Shown here in pieces: positions 63,032 through 64,000 of a DNA stretch of 64,000 nucleotides. The stretch covers positions 1 through 64,000 of the forward strand of contig NZ_FRAM01000002.1 of the NCBI RefSeq assembly GCF_900142325.1. The letters run 5' to 3'. Below the pieces are notes generated by a model that made no database searches, was not told the DNA's origin, and worked only from the letters and a program-made list of their open reading frames with translations. Source of the stretch: Epilithonimonas mollis (GTDB lineage: Bacteria > Bacteroidota > Bacteroidia > Flavobacteriales > Weeksellaceae). How positions within the stretch are numbered: the first letter of the stretch is position 1; every line of letters begins with the position of its first letter. The position numbers were made by a program, and so were the translations under genes.

Positions 63032-64000
63032 ATGCAGGGAGAAGACGATTTAAGAGGCTTAGCCAAGATAATGGCTTTTATGCGGGCAGTAAGTATCCTT
63101 TTGGTACTGATGCACCTTTATTGGTTTTGCTACACTTTCTTTTTAGAACGTGGCTGGACATTAGAAATCATCAATAAGATATTAGGGAATTTCAACCGGA
63201 CGGCAGGACTTTTTGAACATACGTTATATACCAAAGTGTTCGCTTTGGTATTGTTGGCTTTAAGCTGTCTGGGAACAAAAGGCGTAAAAAATGAAAAAAT
63301 AACATGGTCTAAAATTTATGTGGCGTTGGGTATTGGATTTGTGTTATTCTTTCTCAATACGCCACTCTTAAAGCTGTCGCCAGTTGCCGGAACATTCCTT
63401 TATATCCTTACGATGGCGGGCGGTTATATTGCCTTATTGATGGCGGGTGTGTGGATGCACCGTTTACTCAACAACAACCTGATGGACGACGTTTTCAATA
63501 ATGAAAATGAGAGTTTTCAGCAGGAAACCAAGCTGATGGAAAACGAATATTCTGTCAATCTTCCCACGAAGTTCTATTACAAAGGCAAGTGGAACAACGG
63601 CTGGATTAACATTGTGAATCCCTTTCGGGCAACGATCGTGTTAGGAACTCCGGGTTCCGGTAAATCGTATGCAATCGTAAACAACTACATCAAGCAACAG
63701 ATTGAGAAAGGGTTCTCCATGTACATCTATGACTTCAAATTCGATGACCTTTCTACCATTGCCTACAACCACTTATTGAAGAACAGGGATAAGTACAAAG
63801 TACAGCCCAAATTTTATGTGATAAATTTTGACGACCCACGCAAGAGCCACCGTTGCAATCCGCTTAATCCCGGCTTTATGACGGACATATCCGATGCCTA
63901 CGAAGCGGCATATACGATCATGCTAAACCTTAACAGGTCGTGGATACAGAAGCAAGGGGATTTTTTCGTCGAGTCGCCAATTATATTGTTGGCAGCCATT
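63032..64000 (+). CDS. mobC: Type IV coupling protein (MobC/VirD4-like), 5' part only
   Basis: The frame from ATG 63032 is open to the window end (323 codons). N-terminal membrane helices (about 17-34, 66-80, 92-106, 117-136), then Walker A VLGTPGSGKSYAIV (about 210) and MYIYDFKFDDLS. This matches the Bacteroidetes T4CP, which links the relaxosome to the channel. The C-terminus lies outside the window. Confidence 0.92.
   Translation, partial: MQGEDDLRGLAKIMAFMRAVSILLVLMHLYWFCYTFFLERGWTLEIINKILGNFNRTAGLFEHTLYTKVFALVLLALSCLGTKGVKNEKITWSKIYVALGIGFVLFFLNTPLLKLSPVAGTFLYILTMAGGYIALLMAGVWMHRLLNNNLMDDVFNNENESFQQETKLMENEYSVNLPTKFYYKGKWNNGWINIVNPFRATIVLGTPGSGKSYAIVNNYIKQQIEKGFSMYIYDFKFDDLSTIAYNHLLKNRDKYKVQPKFYVINFDDPRKSHRCNPLNPGFMTDISDAYEAAYTIMLNLNRSWIQKQGDFFVESPIILLAAI

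Larger units (their letters stand above)
37131..64000. mobile_element. Integrative conjugative element of Bacteroidota type, left part (runs past window end)
   Basis: It contains an IntDOT-like integrase, a DUF932-led accessory block, excisionase-like helix-turn-helix genes, a complete tra operon traA to traQ on the - strand, and mobA, mobB and coupling protein genes on the + strand. This is the organisation of CTnDOT-type and Elizabethkingia ICEs. The left boundary is uncertain (between 36541 and 37374) and the right boundary is outside the window. Confidence 0.92.

Overview
The window comes from a Bacteroidota chromosome, most likely a Chryseobacterium/Elizabethkingia-type flavobacterium. 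The evidence is the AT-rich core genes, TAnnTTTG-type promoters, a CarboxypepD_reg-like TonB receptor, DUF3347 and haem-binding proteins, and a Bacteroidetes-type traA-traQ conjugation operon. Three blocks are visible: an integrated metal-resistance island (1 to about 26542), a short stretch of ordinary chromosome (about 26543-36540), and the left part of an integrative conjugative element (about 37.1 kb to beyond 64000).

Block 1, metal island, nearly all genes on the + strand. A Cus-type copper/silver efflux system comes first: a DUF3347 lipoprotein, a CusA pump encoded as two ORFs, a TolC-like channel, two different CusB-like adaptors and a haem-binding protein. Next come a regulator that joins a CxxC metal-binding-like N-terminus to an AraC helix-turn-helix, a CopZ-like HMA chaperone and a 19-cysteine Csp-type copper-storage protein. 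In the middle is a five-gene module: archaeal-type (type II) GAPDH, class I fructose-bisphosphate aldolase, an ATP-cone/PD-(D/E)XK protein, a beta-CASP metallo-beta-lactamase RNase and an AAA_28 NTPase. I infer that it keeps glycolysis running when the usual enzymes are poisoned by metal. The resistance part ends with a DUF305 protein, a CPH-type (CopB) Cu P-type ATPase and a large multicopper oxidase with three heavy-metal-binding domains and a barrel-like tail. Six copies of the short CPMHP...CGM metal-binding domain occur in four proteins. The right edge holds a decaying defence-like cassette (an FRG-like gene, a nuclease-like gene with an in-frame TAA, an AbiEi/AbiEii pair whose toxin has an in-frame TAG), a tyrosine integrase and a displaced 3' piece of tRNA-Asn(GTT). 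That piece marks the attachment site.

Block 2, core genes, mostly on the - strand: a TPR-like secreted protein, a TonB receptor, Cu/Zn superoxide dismutase (+ strand), YraN, LD-carboxypeptidase, a LysE-type exporter, RNase R, an unrecognised secreted protein and ribose-5-phosphate isomerase B. An 830-base very AT-rich stretch with a perfect DnaA box follows. It is either ordinary spacer or a possible replication origin.

Block 3, ICE. An IntDOT-like integrase is followed by a DUF932-led block of small accessory genes on the + strand. Then come a lone receiver domain, two excisionase-type helix-turn-helix proteins, a VOC protein, and the long - strand tra operon (traA, B, C-like, D, two unknowns, then E, F, G, I, J, K, an unknown, L, M, N, O, Q). 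After a structured spacer that is a good oriT candidate, the + strand carries mobA, mobB, a KASIII-like cargo gene and the start of the coupling protein. A word GCCAAACAC, in transcription orientation, lies upstream of several ICE transcription units and may be a shared regulatory site.
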